Shown here piece after piece: positions 39,783 to 50,750 of a stretch of DNA of 64,000 nt. The stretch comes from Proteles cristata cristata (Eukaryota > Chordata > Mammalia > Carnivora > Hyaenidae), in contig JAESUZ010003887.1 of assembly GCA_017311185.1 (NCBI GenBank), positions 434,001 through 498,000 on the forward strand, in the 5' to 3' direction. The notes beneath the pieces are model-generated. The model was not told the DNA's origin and did not search any database. It was given only the letters and a program-made list of their open reading frames with translations. Both the position numbers and the translations under genes were made by a program. Numbering within the stretch: position 1 is the first letter of the stretch; each line of letters begins with the position of its first letter.

Positions 39783-40893
39783 AAATGCATATTGTTATCA
39801 AACACTTGGGCTTGCAAACAAGTAATTGTGGTGCCCTGCCTTTCAGGCACATTGGCTTCTCCAGGGCATCTATGCTGGGCCCCTCCTCTGCGTCCCGAGC
39901 AGTTGATAAGTTCCTGCCACGAAGGACATGGTAAACAAATGCCCTTTACAAGCACCAGTTACCATGTTTATATAAAGAGAGAAGGCAGCCCTCCTCCTGG
40001 CTAAGGTGGGCACAGGGGCCTGTGTCTTGCAGCCTGCATCCCATCAAGCCCAGGGGCCTCTCTTTTTCCTTCTCTCTCATCTCCTTGCTGACAGTTGTCC
40101 CACCACAGGGGGATGTCCAAACGCAGAAAAGTGAGGAGGATTCTCTCTCCCCACTTTCTCTTGGCATTAAGGGCAGGGCCCTGGCTTCCCCTCAGTGAGT
40201 CTTCTTGTCCCAAGGTAGCTCAGAAAATGGGTCCAGAAATCTGTGGGGCCATAGTGGGGTCTCAGAAGGAATCTGGGTTCTTCTGTGTTCATTTTTAGTG
40301 TGGCCGAATCTGAAATCTGTTGAGGGGGAGAATTAAACAGAGTTGAGTGGGGCCCAGAGGCCCTCAGGTTAGAATCTGATAAGCCAGGAGGGCCGGCCAG
40401 GCTGGCCTGGGACACAGACAGACAGACAGTTAGTCTCTGTTCCTGGGGTGTGTCTGAGATACTGAAGGGGCTACTACGGTATTTCATTGCATCTAAGGTT
40501 TCTTTGATTAAAAGATAGACTGTTATTTTTTGTGTCCTTCGGAAAGAAACATTGCTGCTGATTAAACTTTGACATGGCATTGACTGTAAGGTGTATCCCA
40601 ATTTCAGAGATGTTCTGTAAGCATTTTAGGACTGACAGAATGTGGCCTTGTTACTGCAGGAAGCAGGGGACAGGGAGAAGTTAAGTACCCCCCTGGGCAC
40701 AAAACACAGAGCAGCACAGACTTGTTCTTTGTTGCTCATAAGTAAAGTGTGCAGAGAGTTGGATCTCCTGATGGGGGCTTGGACACTCTGGTCAGCATGC
40801 ACAGGGAACTGAGCTGGGGTGGGGAGTTCCCTGCTTTCATGATCCAGGTCCTAAGATCCAGAAATCTGACTTCAGTTAGAATCCTCTTCCCTT
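39783..40893. other. Unique sequence, no gene seen
   Basis: Short (ACAG)n run near 40411-40430. Open frames up to 144 codons (40167-40601, -) without domains. No repeat recognised. Confidence 0.5.
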
Positions 40894-40903
40894 AGGAGCT
40901 CTA

Positions 40904-41105
40904 TTTGTTTTTAAGTCTATCTATTTATTTTGAGAGAGAGAGAGAGAGAGCAGGAGAGGGGTGGAGAGAGAGGGAGAGAATCCCAAGCAGGCTCCATGCT
41001 CAGCGCAGAGCCCGACGCAGGCCTTGAAGCCAAGAACCATGAGATCATGACCTGAGCTGGAATCCAAAGCCAGATGCCCAACCGACTGAGCTACCCAGAT
41101 GCCCC
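40904..41105 (-). mobile_element. CAN-SINE, antisense, older variant
   Basis: GTCTATCTATTTATTTTGAG, GA run at 40933-40951, GCTCCATGCTCAGCGCAGAG CCCGACGCAGG, AACCATGAGATCATGACCTG and GACTGAGCTACCCAGATGCC. The CTCAGCGCAGAGCCCGACG body differs from the CTGACAGCTCAG body of most copies. Target duplication AGGAGCTCTA at 40894-40903 and 41106-41115. Confidence 0.94.
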
Positions 41106-41312
41106 AGGAGCTCTACTGGCTTAGCAGTTCTGAGATGCCGCTTGCGGCTGCTCACCCACCCCCTTCACCCACCTCTGCATGGAGTCTCCATCCTTGTCCC
41201 CTGCTCCCTTGTCTTTCCCCTCCTTCCTTGTCCTTTCTTGGTATCTCCACTTGCTCTCCCTTCTTGTCAGTGACAATTGTAATCACTGCATTTCTCCTTT
41301 AAAAAGACCCTG

Positions 41313-41507
41313 CACGGGTGCCTGGGTGGCTCAGTTGAAGTGTCCAACTTCAGCTCAGGTCATGAACTCACAGTCTATGGGTTCAAGTCCCGTGTTGGGC
41401 TCTGTGCTGACGGCTTGGAGTCTGGAGCCTGCTTCAGATTCTCTGTCTCCCTTTCTCTCTGCCCCTCCCCTGCTCTCTCTCAAAAATAAACAGTAAAAAA
41501 AAAAAAA
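41313..41507 (+). mobile_element. CAN-SINE, sense
   Basis: GGGTGCCTGGGTGGCTCAGT head with a short deletion after it, ATGGGTTCAAGTCCCGTGTT, shortened body and CAAAAATAAACAGTAAAAAA tail. Target duplication TTAAAAAGACCCTG (41299-41312) against TTAAAAAGAACCTG (41508-41521). The longer upstream phrase ATTTCTCCTTTAAAA also recurs at 41523. Confidence 0.94.
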
Positions 41508-41545
41508 TTAAAAAGAACCTGAATTTCTCCTTTAAAACAACCCTG

Positions 41546-42064
41546 TCTATTCCTGGGAAGCCTTGGATCATGGTAGCATAAATCCTTTCTTCTCTCTCAT
41601 CCCCATCCTCCTCCGCCTGGACTGCCTGCCACTTCACCACCCCACGCCTGGTTCTCAGTCACCCTGCTGGTGGCTTCTCCCTCTCCAGTTTGTCCCACGT
41701 GCTTCCTGAAACACCTGTCATGCCTCCTCTCAGGAGCCTTCTGCGCCTCTCTCTGCCATGGCATCTCACAGACAGGCTGATGCGAGACGCAGCACCCGCC
41801 CCGGAGGCACGTGGCCTGGAATCGGGTCCCCTCGCCCCCTACCAGCTGTGTGACTGAGGGGAAGTTACAGACCCTCCTGCTGGCCCACCTCCCCATGGAT
41901 AACAAGGCCAGGTCCCCTCGAGTCTAAGATCTTTATTTCAACATCTCTGAAACTGGGACACCTCCTACAATCTATGGCATGTCGAAGTTTAATTAGCAGT
42001 GACCTTTCTTTCTTAGGGATATCAAAACAGTCTATCTTCTAATCTATAGAGCCTTAGATCTGAT
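41546..42064. other. Unique; possible antisense MIR scrap at 41805-41910
   Basis: ACCAGCTGTGTGACTGAGGG GAAGTTACAGACC (41840-41872) is MIR-like. Nothing else recognised. Confidence 0.45.
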
Positions 42065-42175
42065 GAAATGTTACAATGTCTGCCTCAAAGGCTGTGAGTG
42101 CTAAATGAGCTAACAGCAGAAATTCTGTGCATGGCCCCTGGCACGCAGCGGGGGCCTCATAAATGTTATCACTAT
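42065..42175 (-). mobile_element. MIR 5' half, antisense
   Basis: GTGCTAAATGAGCTAACAGC, ATGGCCCCTGGCACGCAGCG and CATAAATGTTATCACTATTG match the antisense MIR. Confidence 0.8.
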
Positions 42176-42589
42176 TGGCACAAGCGTAAACTCTGTGACC
42201 TTCTTGACTCCTCAGAGTCTTCCCGGTCATCCCCGCTAGTGGGCATGGTGACTGCTCTCTGTGCCCTCTTGAATCAGGCCCCCTTTGGCCTTTTTCCCTC
42301 TGGTCTCACCCCCCCCTCCACTGGCCCTCCTGTTTACCCAGTGGTCTACCCTTCCTTTTTGCCAGCAGGGGTGCCTGGCACACTCCGATGGCCCTTCCAG
42401 ATCTGTAGTTAGCTCTGCCCCATCCATCATTGACCTGGGTGTGGGTACAGTTTTCCTCTATTTCTGCTGTGTAACTCTCACCTTCCCGATGCTCCTTGGA
42501 ACTGAGACCCGTGCCCTCTGCCAGCCACCGGACTGGCCAGGAAAGGACCATCAAAGCAGCCACTCAATCCTGAAAGAACAATCCTATCT
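42176..42589. other. Unique sequence, no gene seen
   Basis: Open frame of 160 codons (42285-42767, +) extends into the L2 fragment and has no domain. Confidence 0.45.
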
Positions 42590-42800
42590 GCCCTTGACCC
42601 TGCTCTCCTTGCCTCCAGCACGTTACCCAGCCTGTCATTCTCGGTGTGTATCCATTGGTCCATTGTTGGCTTCCCATGTGAGAATGCAGAGCCCCCCAGG
42701 ACCACAGTCTGATGGTCTCACCCATCACTGTGTCCCAGCAGGAAGCCCAAGCCAAGGACAGGCATGATATAGGTGCTCAATTAATGTTTGTGGGATTACT
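42590..42800 (+). mobile_element. L2 LINE 3'-end fragment, sense
   Basis: GGACCACAGTCTGATGGTCT CACCCATCACTGTGTCCCAG and ATATAGGTGCTCAATTAATG TTTGTGGG match the L2 tail. The upstream part is weaker. Confidence 0.72.
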
Positions 42801-43599
42801 GTGACCGTTCTTACTCACCAACTGGTTTGTGGACCAACGGAGGGCACAGGGTTCTGGGTGGTGGTGGAGGGCTGGCTCAGCTTTTCACAGATTGAGGCTC
42901 AACGATCAGGAAAGAGACAGGGATTCCAGACAACCAAGGGGAGGCATGAACTAGGTGGGGTTCCCGGCTTTGCCTGCCTTGATGGTACAGAAGGAAACTT
43001 GGGCCCAAGAAGTCAAATTTTGTGCTGTAAGTATGTGGCTTTCAAACTTCTTTGACAAAGTTTCGCGATGACATGTGCACACTCACCCCTTACTCTGAGC
43101 GGCACACTTCATTTTCTGTGTCATTTTATTCCACTCTCTGCTCTTTCATTATGTTTTAATGCCAGACACGACCCACTGTACTGTGTTTATAACCCACAAA
43201 TGGGTGTCCCAGAGCTACTGAGTGTGGAAGGTGACTGTCACCTCAAGTTTGCTGGATGCCAAGCCCGAGTTCTTTCCAGTGAGTGGTCCTACCTGGGAGA
43301 AAAGATACCGAAACTCACGTGTGTTAAGAGAACAAGATTATTCTGGGAAATTAAGTGGGAGTTTCAGTCGGAGCTCAGGAAGGGAGTTCTATGGGCGTGT
43401 CATTCCTGACTGGGTCATTCAGGAAGAGGTAGCCCACTTGGCCTATGACAGGCACTCCGAAAGGTTTGTGGACCCAATGGGGGAGGGGGGAGTGAATAAA
43501 TGAATAGCCCCCTCCCCTACACACCTCCAGCACAGCCCCTGCAGGTGAGGGAGAATACACCACACTGGTTGCCATGGTCCTGAGAAGGAAGGGACGTAA
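42801..43599. other. Unique sequence, no gene seen
   Basis: No repeat family recognised; open frames up to 113 codons without domains. Confidence 0.45.
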
Positions 43600-43720
43600 A
43601 GTCCTGGCCTGGAAGGAGTCCTGGAGATGGTCTTGTCCACCCTCCCATTGCACAGATGTGCGCACTGAGGTCCAGAGTGGAGGCGTGGTATATGTGAGAT
43701 CATGCTGTGGTCACTAGAGG
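43600..43720 (+). mobile_element. MIR3-type fragment, sense
   Basis: AAGGAGTCCTGGAGATGGTC TTGTCCACCCTCCC and GATGTGCGCACTGAGGTCCA give the MIR3 order. Confidence 0.72.
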
Positions 43721-43867
43721 AGCCGAGTGAGCCTGCCAGGTGCTGGCTCCCAGGCCAGTGCTGCATCCAGGCTTTGGGGTCCGGAACACAGTGCGTCTGC
43801 CATGAATATTACTGTTAGTTATAGCAGCGTCTTTGGGCATTTTTGGAACGCTAAGTTCATGACCAGC

Positions 43868-44056
43868 AGGGAGCCCAGTGCCTAACGTGTACTAAGTCAC
43901 TTACTCCTTGTGCAAATCCTGTACAGTAGGCACCCTTATCGACCCCATTTTCTGGAGAGGAAACTGAGGCACAGAGGAGTAAAGCCGCTGGCGCAAGATT
44001 GTGGTAGAGCAGGGATTTGGCTCTAAATGGGCTCTGGAGCCGTGCTGCTGGAGGCT
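43868..44056 (+). mobile_element. MIR SINE, sense
   Basis: GTGTACTAAGTCACTTACTC, CCCATTTTCTGGAGAGGAAA CTGAGGCACAGAGGAG and GGTAGAGCAGGGATTTGGCT match MIR. Confidence 0.88.
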
Positions 44057-44319
44057 GGGTTGGGGGGAAACAGAGGGTCTCTGGGCACAGGCAAAAGAGC
44101 CGTGTCTTCTCAGGTGGATGGTCGGCCCCCCTGCGGTTCAGGACTCTTGGGAAGCCCCCATACCTCCTGCGTGGCTGATGGTGCAGCTGACAGTTGAGGG
44201 CCGTGGGGTGGGGACAGACTGAGGGGGGCCATCAAGGAGGGCAGGACAGGATGGATGGACAGGAGGCCGAAGCTGGCTCTGCCCTGTCCCTGTGGCATGT
44301 CTTTGGGCAGGAGAAACCA

Positions 44320-44515
44320 TCGCTGTTAACAATTATAAAATGGTAGTAGGTACCAGCACTGTGCATGGGGGATCAGATCTAAGCCTAGGAGGAAGTGGAG
44401 GTTGAGCAGGGAGGTGACTAGCCCAAGGTGACAGCTGGGGAAGGAACGGAGCCAGGCGTGGGTGCCAAATGGACCCAACTGCAGAGCCCTGCTCTCACCC
44501 CTGCACTGTACTGCG
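44320..44515 (+). mobile_element. MIR SINE, sense, diverged
   Basis: GCTGTTAACAATTATAAAAT start, GAGGTGACTAGCCCAAGGTG ACAGCTGG and ACGGAGCCAGGCGTGG centre, then GCAGAGCCCTGCTCTCACC. Confidence 0.65.
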
Positions 44516-44648
44516 AGGAATGGCCTTCTCCATGCCTCAGTTTCCTCACCTTTCCAATGGAAAGAGAGGCCTCCACTTTGAATGTTACAGTAGCTGTCAG
44601 GTGTCTGACTCCTAAAGTGTGTGCTGACACATCTGTTAGTTATTATTT

Positions 44649-44860
44649 AAAATTTTTGTTAATGTTTATTTATTTTTGAGACAGAGAGAGACAGCATGAA
44701 CAGGGGAGGATCAGAGAGAGAGGGAGCATCAGGACCAGACTCAAGGCTCTGAGCTGTCAGCACAGAGCCCAACACAGGGCTCAAATTCATGGACTGCAAG
44801 ATCATGACCTGAGCTGAAGTTGGATGCTTAACCAACTTAAAAGGAGCCACCCAGGTGCTC
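44649..44860 (-). mobile_element. CAN-SINE, antisense
   Basis: TTAATGTTTATTTATTTTTG AGACAGAGAG tail side, TGAGCTGTCAGCACAGAGCC body, AAGATCATGACCTGAGCTGA and GGAGCCACCCAGGTGCTC head, with a few bases (TTAAAAG) inserted next to the A-box region. Target duplication CTGTTAGTTATTATTT (44633-44648) against CTGTTAGCTATTATTC (44861-44876). Confidence 0.95.
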
Positions 44861-45057
44861 CTGTTAGCTATTATTCATCTCATTGTCGTCATGGCCTCAG
44901 AATCCCAACATCTGACTCTGAGCTGTGACTTAAGGGTTAAACAGATTCAGATGGGATGGGAAACTTTTCAGGGCCAGGGGCCTGAGCACTGTGTGAGCAG
45001 ATCACTCAGAATCCACTAGAGGCCTGACAAAAAGACAGGTCAACACAAAACAAGATG

Positions 45058-45280
45058 TCACCAGCATTTCTTGGCACTTGCGATGTGCCTGACACTGAGA
45101 GAGGCATTTTTTCCTTTATGTCCTAACATCCCGTCAAAACAATAAGTGAGAAACATCAATTCTGCCCAGTCTTCAGATGAGAACACTAAGGTTGTTCAGA
45201 GGGTCTCAAGAAACTGCTCACCCTTAAGAGAGGTCATTTGGCATTGAGGCCAAGAGCAGGGATTCTTCGAGGACCCCACC
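45058..45280 (+). mobile_element. MIR SINE, sense, diverged
   Basis: CTTGCGATGTGCCTGACACT, TCCTAACATCCCGTCAAAAC, CAGTCTTCAGATGAGAACAC and TAAGGTTGTTCAGAGGGTCT keep the MIR order. Confidence 0.65.
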
Positions 45281-45829
45281 CTCAGTCTGCCTCAGACTGG
45301 AACCTGGAGCCTGTCTCAGCAAGCCAGTGTGAAGATGCTGTGTATTCAGGATTTAGCGTGTGTCTGACACAGGCTAGGCACTCAATAAGTGAGACATTGA
45401 AATCTCACCTGTGTTTTATTGAGTACAGAGGATGGGGAATAAATCCTTCTTTAGATCATGAATTAAACCAAGGCAATATTAGTCTGTCTTGGGGAATAGT
45501 TGGGCACATCAGTTAGCATTTATGAAGAGCCTACTACGTGCAAGAAGAGTCCAGGCTCTTTCGGTGCAGCAGAGATGCTGAGTGGAGCCGTGTAGGCATC
45601 AAGCCCCAGCTTGTGACTCCCAAGTTCAGGGCTCAGGGAGCTGACATAGAATCAGTACCATTTAGGCACCTTTATCTAGAGTATCAGTGCGATACTTTCT
45701 AAATTAATGGTGGTCCTTGATCTGAGCAGGGCTTTATAATTTGTGACCAATGTTCCCCCCTTATAGGATAAGACTTAGAAATTCTGTGGTCTTTTCCTTT
45801 CAGCTTTCCATCCCTGCGGGGCAAATTAG
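45281..45829. other. Unique with LINE-tail scraps
   Basis: GACACAGGCTAGGCACTCAA TAAGTGAG (45366-45393) and GCATTTATGAAGAGCCTACT ACGTGC (45517-45542) are short L2/MIR-like scraps. No gene seen. Confidence 0.45.
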
Positions 45830-45965
45830 GGACAGATAGTCCCATCTGGCATCTGACAGAGCTGAGGCTCAGAGAGTGGAAGTGAGTCGCCCGAATTGTC
45901 AAGACTGGTTGCTGGGAGTGTGGGGGCTGGAACTCTGATCTCCTGACCAAAGAGTTCTCTCCACC
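45830..45965 (+). mobile_element. MIR core and 3' part, sense
   Basis: GACAGAGCTGAGGCTCAGAG AGTGGAAGTGAGTCGCCCGA, GGGGGCTGGAACTCTGATCT and CAAAGAGTTCTCTCCACC. Confidence 0.78.
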
Positions 45966-46807
45966 CCATCTTGGGCAACTTCTCTGAGGGAGACATGGCT
46001 GACCCCAGCTTTGGGGACAGTGACATCTTGGCAGCTGGTCTGGGACGGCACGGCTCAACAGTTGGGGGCCCACGGTCCAATCTGCAAGGCGTGCAGGAAT
46101 GTGCATGGGGAGCTTCCAGCATGCTGGCGCCTTCCCAGGGACCAGACAGAGTCTTACTCGAAATCCCAAACACCAACTGAACGAAATACCCGTCAAGCTT
46201 GGAGAGTAGTTCCGGGCTGTACTCCTGCCCTAGCTACATAATTTTAGAATATGCAGGATGCAGGTTTGGCTCCAGTGTGCACTGTTTCTGGGGGTATTTT
46301 TTTTTTAAATAGTTCCATTCATGCTTCAGAGAGCTAGCAGATTCATTCTGGTCAGAACTCTGCCTTCAGCCCAAGCTCCTGTGCGCGTGCATCTCCACAG
46401 GAGCACAGAACAAAAATGCACCTGGCTGGTTTTTATTTGCCCTGGCAGTTGTCTGGATAAAACCATGGTGGGCCACCACATGGTGCAGAAGACGTTTTAT
46501 CCTCTGATGGAGGGGGCTGGGTGTCCACAGCCGTTTTGCTGCCTATTACCTGAGTGGCCTTGAATTGGGCATCTTGCCTCCAACACGCAGCTGCACAGGG
46601 AGGGTGCTGGACTAACATGTCCTTTGGCCCTGGTTTTGTAGAAATGGATACAGTTGTAAGCAGTGCCCAAGCCCCTGGAAAGATCTGGGTCCCTCACTGG
46701 GGCCTTTCAGGCCCAGCCTTCAAGATCCTGGATATTGAGATAAGAAACAACTTGAGGCCATTTGTACCATGGCCACTTAGCCACAGCGTTTAGGGTCTGG
46801 GTCACTT
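45966..46807. other. Unique sequence, no gene seen
   Basis: Open frames on both strands up to 80 codons here; the 165-codon minus frame 45699-46196 overlaps the MIR and has no domain. Confidence 0.45.
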
Positions 46808-46824
46808 GGGCTCCAGACCCTCTT

Positions 46825-47038
46825 TTTTTTTTTTAATTTTTTAATGTTTATTTTATTTACTTATTTTTGAGAGAAAGAGAGAGAGAGGCAGAAAGAGAGG
46901 CAGACATGAAATCCAAAGCAGGCTCCAGTCTCTGAGCTGTCAGCACACAGCCCAACGCAGGGCTCGAACCCATGCACCATGAGATCATGACCTGAACCAA
47001 AGGTGGATGCTTAACCGACTGAGCCACCCAGGCGCCCC
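46825..47038 (-). mobile_element. CAN-SINE, antisense
   Basis: T-rich tail with AATGTTTATTTTATTTACTT, GAGCTGTCAGCACACAGCCC, GGGCTCGAACCCATGCACCA and GACTGAGCCACCCAGGCGCC head. Target duplication GGGCTCCAGACCCTCTT (46808-46824) against GGGCCCCAAACCCTCTT (47039-47055), two mismatches. Confidence 0.96.
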
Positions 47039-47055
47039 GGGCCCCAAACCCTCTT

Positions 47056-47374
47056 ACCTAGCTATGCATCTTGGGGCCCTACCTGACCCGTTGGCAGAGA
47101 TGGCCATGTTGAGGAGGCTCATTCTGGAGAGTCACAGCTGGGACCCCCAATCCCTGCTACGAGGCTTGAAATTAAGATGGGAGTTGGGCAGAGTTGGTTC
47201 ATCCCTATGCGGGGTGAAGTCCCAGAGCCACCTCCACTGAGCGCCACCCTGGAGGCCACGTTCACAGACTGTCCAGTGGTTCCAAACCAGGGCTCTGTCA
47301 ACCAGGGCCCCTGGAGGCATGAGATTCTCTTCCCCCTTCCCCCCCCAGGCATGGGGAGGCTTTTGTGCGGCAAC
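47056..47374. other. Unique sequence, no gene seen
   Basis: No repeat or coding signature. Confidence 0.45.
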
Positions 47375-47690
47375 TTCCTGGTTTCACATTTTAATTTTCA
47401 AAAGGGAAATAAATTCTCTCCAGCCGTAGTAGCTGTAATTGACTTTGGAGTTGTGACTTTATCATGCAAATGGTTATTTGTGGACTTTTAGAAGCCTGCG
47501 TCACAGAGTGAAATTATATACTTAGAGACTTCCGAAGCCATGGATTGCGGTCCCAACAGATCCTAATGATTCTCCGGGTGCCATTAGGGTATAACGTGGA
47601 AATGCATATTTAGAGGATGATTAAAAAGCAAACGAGCACGCACAGCGAAATTCCCTGTGGAAAGTGGTGATTAGACCCACAGCGAGACTG
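47375..47690. promoter_or_regulatory. Strong candidate conserved enhancer
   Basis: Repeat-free AT-rich block carrying a perfect octamer variant ATGCAAAT (47464-47471), CTGTAATTGACTTTGG (47434-47449), GGAAATGCATATTTAGAGG and ATGATTAAAAAGCAAACGAG (47617-47636). CpG sites are kept in AT-rich context. It stands out from the GC-rich DNA on both sides. Function inferred only. Confidence 0.5.
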
Positions 47691-48224
47691 TTTTCCCATG
47701 TTAGGGACCTCACTGACCACCCCCTGCCCTCCCCCCCTTGCCTCCACAGAGCCCCAGAGGCCCTGCTGACAGGTTGTAAGCAATCACAGACCCAGACCTG
47801 AAGAAGGAGGAAAAGACAGACCCCTTCCCCACCCCCCCACCTGTTCCCTCACAGAGGGAGCCCAAAGAGCGCTTTGCTGCAGCCACCAGAAGGATCCCGG
47901 ACTGTCCTCTCCAAAGATCTAGGTGCATTTTCTGCACCACCACCATCCCCCACCCCCAACCTGGGCCACCATCAGGTCACATACTCTGGAAACAGTTCAG
48001 TGTGAAATCCCTTTAGCAGTAAGTGAGGGGCTCTCCCACACAGGTAGGTTGGGAGCACAGTTTATAAGGATAGGGACTGTAGTCTTGGGTAGGGTTTGAG
48101 ACCCAGATTTAAGACTCCATGCTGCTACTTGAATATTGCCAGTGTACCTTTGGTCACTGTCACTCACATGCCCATGAAGGAGATACTAATATCAAATGTG
48201 ATTCGGTACATCAAAGAGTTTAAA
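47691..48224. other. Unique sequence, no gene seen
   Basis: C-rich patches near 47719-47740 and 47826-47840. No repeat recognised. Confidence 0.45.
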
Positions 48225-48236
48225 CATCTTAAAGGG

Positions 48237-48435
48237 GAGCGCTTGAGTGGCTCAGTCGGTTAAGCATCTGTCTTCAGCTCAAGTCATCATCTCGTGGGTC
48301 ATGGGTTTGAGCCCCACATTGGGCTCTGAGCTATCAGCACAGCCTGAAGCCTGCTTTGGATTTCATGTCTCCCTTTCTTTCTGCCCCTTTCCTGCTCTCT
48401 TTCTCTCTGTGTCAAAAATAAATAAACATTTACAA
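48237..48435 (+). mobile_element. CAN-SINE, sense, diverged
   Basis: GAGCGCTTGAGTGGCTCAGT CGGTTAAGCATC head, ATGGGTTTGAGCCCCACATT, shortened body, CAAAAATAAATAAACATTTA tail. Weak target duplication CATCTTAAAGGG (48225-48236) against AATCATAAAGGG (48436-48447). Confidence 0.93.
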
Positions 48436-48744
48436 AATCATAAAGGGCTGGGGGATGAGGCTTGTCATGACTTCCCTCCATGTCTGTTTCTTGGTCTCGC
48501 CGAAAGGAGGTGCTTTCTGCCTGGGTTCCAGGTTGAAGCCCTGCAAGGTGTCAGTCCATCACCCTTTCTGACCTGTTTCCTTCCTACCTTCACTGTCCTT
48601 GGCTCCCATAGTGGGTTTCCATGGGAAGAAGGCTTTCAGTTACCCATGGCTCCACAATGTGCTCTGACCTCATTCCTATCCCTACCCTCATAAGGGGTTG
48701 CCCCCATCCTGATTTTCCTGGAAGCCCACTCTTTCTGTATGACA

Positions 48745-48970
48745 ATGAATTGGTTAGAGACACACTTTATTGAGCACTTAGTAATCTGCCAGGCACTGTG
48801 CTAAGCACACACTATGTCTTTTGTCTCATTTCATATTTACCACAGCCCCACAATTATTCCAATTTACAGATGAAGAAACTAAAGTCCAGATAAAGTCCAG
48901 AGAAGTTGAATCACTTGCCTAAGGACACACAGCTAAGTGACCAAATCTAGGACTGATCTCAACTTCAAGG
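48745..48970 (+). mobile_element. MIR SINE, sense, well preserved
   Basis: TTTATTGAGCACTTAGTAAT CTGCCAGGCACTGTGCTAAG, CAATTTACAGATGAAGAAAC and CACTTGCCTAAGGACACACA GCTAAG. A 13-bp internal duplication (AAAGTCCAGATAAAGTCCAGA, counted as TAAAGTCCAGA twice) lies near 48880-48902. Confidence 0.92.
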
Positions 48971-49249
48971 TTTTAACCTTTAAAGTTATAGGCATCCCAC
49001 TTGGGTCAGATGCAACAGCCAGCTTTGTGGTGTTTCTCTGTGAGTTTTTCTTGTTGTGTGTACATCTAGCCTTTCCTGGGAAAGGTCCCTACCCCAGCCC
49101 CCAGCACATTCATCCTTGGGCCTGAACCCCTTCTTTCCTCCCTAATCCCCCATTCCCCTCCAACAGTTGACCCTATCTTTCTCCACCTCTGCACACACAT
49201 CTTGGAGTTGACTCTCTTTTCTGCCTCCTTCCCTTCATCCATTTAAATC

Positions 49250-50750
49250 ACATTTGACTCGACCATCCAACATAATGGCTCTTTCTAGTATCATCAATGG
49301 CCACTGTGTCTCTAAAGCCAATGGGCTGGCTTCTGAAAAGCATTGACTCAAGTGCCCACTCCATCCTTCCTGGCACACCTTCCTCCCTTACCTCCAGTGA
49401 CACGCCCTGCCTGCCCAGAGTCTCTCTTGAATCTCTGGCCATGTCTTTACAGACTCGCTGGTGTTGGGGCTCTGCAAGGCCAGGTCTAGTGCCCTTTCCC
49501 TCAGCGATCTGATCTCATCCATGCACAGCCTTGATCTTCTGTCCACATGTGGACTATCTACAAATGCATGTCCCTACCAAGGCCTCTGTTGAGCCCCACA
49601 CCGGTATATTCAACTGCCTATTCAACATCTCTTCTTGGATGTCTCAAAGATATCCCATCTTTGGTTAGGTTTATTCCTAGGTATCTTATGAAGAAAGACA
49701 GATACTATGTGTTTTCACTCATATGTGGATCAGGAGAAATTTAACAAAAGACCATGGAGGAGGGGAAGGGGGAAAAATAGTTACAGAGAGGGAGGGAGGC
49801 AAACCATAAGAGACTCCTAAATACTGAGAACAAACTGTTGATGGGGGTGGGGGAGAGGGGAAAATGAGTGATGGGCATGGAGGAGGGCACTTGTTGGGAT
49901 GAGCACTGGGTGTTATATGGAAACCAACTTGACAATAAAATATATTTAAAAAAAAAAAGAAAAGAAAAGGAAAAAAAAAAAGATATCCCAAACCCTACCT
50001 GTCCCCAGCAGAAATTGTGACCTTCTCTAACAAGGGTAGCCTTCTTCCGTGTTCTCTCCTCACCTGTGGCACCACTGTCCACCCTGCTGCACAAGGAAGA
50101 AGCTAAAGGTCACTGTTGGCAAATCTCTTCACTCTTGCTTATAGTCAGTCTGTCATGGCGATCAGTCAATTTCATCTCGTGATTAGCTGTTGGATTCATG
50201 CACTTCTGTCCTGCTTCTCCACTGGTTCCCCTGACTGGTTAGTCCACCTCCCACACTTCAACTCGAGTCATGTCATACACACCCCACCCGTACCCTTACC
50301 CCACTGAGAACACCCTTGGTTTTCTGTTGCTTTTGAAATCATTTCCCAAACCCGTGCCGTGGCTCTTCAGGGCTGCATGGCTGGCTATGTCCGCCCTCCA
50401 GCTTTCCGCCCATCCTCCTCCCCTTCTTGCTCTCTGGGCTCCAGCCACATGGCCCCATCCAGCTCACCATGCTTTCTCCCTGTGTAGTCCAGGAACATGC
50501 TGTTCTCTGTCTGGAACATTCTCTCACTACTTGTGTGCCCTCCTTCCCCAGGCTTGGCTGTCTTGTTCTTTTCTCTGATACAACCATGGACCTGCTTACA
50601 GGACAGTCTGTAAGCCTTACCCGTCAGTGTGTATGTTGACTATTTCTGTCGCCCCTGCTGGACTCTCAGCTCCATGGGATCAGACACCATGTCTGGTGCT
50701 CCTCCACTATCCTGGTACCAGGCACAGCATGTGCAGTACCTCCTTCAGTC
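49250..50750 (+). mobile_element. Long sense L2 LINE (late ORF2 to 3' end), split by an L1
   Basis: L2 is a non-LTR retrotransposon with endonuclease and reverse transcriptase. Here the order runs from TATTCAACTGCCTATTCAAC ATCTCTTCTTGGATGTCTC (post-catalytic RT region), through TGCCGTGGCTCTTCAGGGCT and CTGGAACATTCTCTCACTAC, to CTCAGCTCCATGGGATCAGA and ACCAGGCACAGCATGTGC at the 3' end. About 1.1 kb of L2 remains once the L1 at 49658-49978 is removed. Reading frames are broken throughout. Confidence 0.82.
49658..49978 (+). mobile_element. Carnivore L1 3' end, 5'-inverted (twin-primed)
   Basis: The sense part (about 49690-49978) has ACTATGTGTTTTCACTCATA, AACCATAAGAGACTCCTAAA, TTGTTGGGATGAGCACTGGG TGTTATATGG and a poly-A end with G interruptions, as in carnivore L1 3' ends. 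The first 32 bp, TTTGGTTAGGTTTATTCCTA GGTATCTTATG, read as L1 ORF2 sequence in reverse. The duplication AAAGATATCCCA is exact over 12 bp (49646-49657 and 49979-49990). A 5' inversion with exact duplication is the mark of twin priming. Confidence 0.93.
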
